From: Fidelibacterota bacterium
GTDB taxonomy: Bacteria > Fidelibacterota > Marinisomatia > Marinisomatales > UBA8229
Assembly: GCA_003535775.1 (NCBI GenBank)
Contig: DPYO01000009.1
Span: 2,923-9,768 of the forward strand
DNA length: 6,846 nt
Direction: 5' to 3'
In this document: in pieces, positions 5,979 to 6,846 of the stretch
Layout of the letters: each line of letters starts with the position of its first letter
How positions within the stretch are numbered: position 1 is the stretch's first letter
Notes under the pieces: generated by a model
What the model saw: the letters and a program-made list of their open reading frames with translations, nothing else
What the model was told of the DNA's origin: nothing
Databases searched by the model: none
Program-made: the position numbers and the translations under genes

Positions 5979-6825
5979 ATTCACTGATTGTAACGGATTT
6001 ACTAAGCTGAAAATGTTTTCCATTAAATTGTACAGTACAAGCCTGATGAACGGGATCATGTTCAAAAAATACAATCCATTCTTCTTCCACAATTTTTGGT
6101 AAAATTTCTTTTTTTTCCTGAACTGTAACTGCAGGATGAAGATCATAAGCCATGACCCAGGGTAGGGGTATATGAGCCGCCATAGGTATCAAATCAGCCA
6201 TATAAATAATTGTATTTGAATTGTCCTGAATAATTGGATGCATCATCCCGGTAGTATGACCATAAGTAAGATGTACACCAATACCCGGTAAAAACATGTC
6301 CTTTCCATCTACGAATTTTATCATATTATTTTCAACCAATACAGACCAATCATCCGACATAAAACTTCCCTGATCTTTTTCTGAAGGGGAATTAGCTAAT
6401 TCCCAATTTTCATTTTGAATCCAATAGGTGGCATTTGGGAATGTGGGAACAACCTTACCTCTATCTAAACGAGTGTTACCTCCAGCATGATCAAAATGAA
6501 GGTGTGTACAAAATACATCCGTGATTTCCTCAGGTGAATAGCCATGATGCTTTAATGATGAATTCAAACTAACGGTTTTTGTATCTATATCATAAATGTC
6601 ACGGAACTTTTTTTGCCACTTTTCTCCATTCCCTGTATCGATAATAATTTTCCTGTCTGTACTTACCAGCAGGAGTGATCGTGTAACCATTTTTATCCGG
6701 TTATGGCAATCAGCCGGGACTTCTTTTTCCCACAATGGCTTTGGGATTATCCCGAACATTGCACCTCCGTCCAAACTAAATTTACTTGTCACAATGCTGT
6801 ATAGAGAATAGTTTCCAATTTTCAT
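5977..6825 (-). CDS. Metallo-beta-lactamase-fold hydrolase, YtnP/lactonase-like
   Basis: This 282-residue protein is a dinuclear-zinc hydrolase of the metallo-beta-lactamase superfamily. The HxHxDH motif is THLHFDHAGG (107-116), giving His108, His110, Asp112 and His113; further metal ligands are likely His190 in YGHTTG, Asp211 in YMADL and His256 in FFEHD. The segments GGAMFGIIPKPLW (20-32), MADLIPMAAH (209-218) and WVMAYDLHP (223-231) closely recall Bacillus subtilis YtnP, described as a quorum-quenching lactonase homologue, as I remember its sequence. Substrate is therefore possibly a lactone, but this is inference; related folds cleave many esters and thioesters. There is no signal peptide, so it should be cytoplasmic. 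The frame stays open to the right edge of the window, so a start beyond 6846 cannot be excluded, though homologues usually begin close to this Met. It leads the visible part of the nth-containing train. Confidence 0.85.
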   Translation of the reverse strand: MKIGNYSLYSIVTSKFSLDGGAMFGIIPKPLWEKEVPADCHNRIKMVTRSLLLVSTDRKIIIDTGNGEKWQKKFRDIYDIDTKTVSLNSSLKHHGYSPEEITDVFCTHLHFDHAGGNTRLDRGKVVPTFPNATYWIQNENWELANSPSEKDQGSFMSDDWSVLVENNMIKFVDGKDMFLPGIGVHLTYGHTTGMMHPIIQDNSNTIIYMADLIPMAAHIPLPWVMAYDLHPAVTVQEKKEILPKIVEEEWIVFFEHDPVHQACTVQFNGKHFQLSKSVTISE

Positions 6826-6846
6826 CTCAATAACACTTGTTTTCAG

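Noticed and set aside
6596..6811. Plus-strand frame of 71 codons opposite the hydrolase N-terminus
   Set aside because: It overlaps the conserved hydrolase region on the other strand and shows no recognisable motif.
6826..6846. Upstream extension of the hydrolase or the end of another gene at the right edge
   Set aside because: Seven further in-frame codons without a stop are seen, but they contain no start codon that improves on 6825, and homologues usually begin near that Met.

Overview
This window is a densely packed bacterial chromosome segment with every supported gene on the minus strand. It is AT-rich and almost free of non-coding DNA. The lineage cannot be fixed from the sequence alone. 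Sparse Shine-Dalgarno sites, the AT-rich composition and the mix of genes (de novo lipoate, E3, queuosine-type pterin genes) would suit a free-living Gram-negative such as a member of the Marinimicrobia/FCB group, but that is a weak inference. I see no tRNA, rRNA, insertion sequence, CRISPR array or phage gene.

In transcription order (right to left) there are two gene trains. The first (6825 to 4643) holds a YtnP-like metallo-beta-lactamase-fold hydrolase, a DUF309 protein, a small degenerate receiver-like protein and endonuclease III (nth). The second (4569 to 25) holds a QueD/6-pyruvoyltetrahydropterin synthase homologue, a YhhQ-type queuosine precursor transporter, GTP cyclohydrolase I (folE), dihydrolipoyl dehydrogenase (lpdA), octanoyltransferase (lipB) and lipoyl synthase (lipA). 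Within each train, genes overlap by 1 to 4 bases or are 2 to 10 bases apart. The only real intergenic gap is 73 bases between nth and queD, and it contains a plausible promoter with a perfect TATAAT.

The second train joins two functional modules. The pterin/7-deazaguanine module: FolE makes dihydroneopterin triphosphate from GTP, the substrate of COG0720 enzymes, and the transporter would import preQ0/preQ1. The lipoate module: LipB transfers octanoate from acyl carrier protein to lipoyl domains, LipA inserts the sulfurs, and Lpd is the E3 that re-oxidises the finished cofactor in 2-oxoacid dehydrogenase or glycine cleavage complexes.

The most notable observation is that the QueD homologue keeps its zinc histidines and the Asp-His pair but has Asp33 where the catalytic Cys normally lies. 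This puts its reaction (queuosine, folate or biopterin branch) in doubt. Two starts were moved from the longest reading frame: folE to 3489 and the DUF309 gene to 5966. Both moves are supported by the only clear Shine-Dalgarno sites in the window. No wholly new system is evident.
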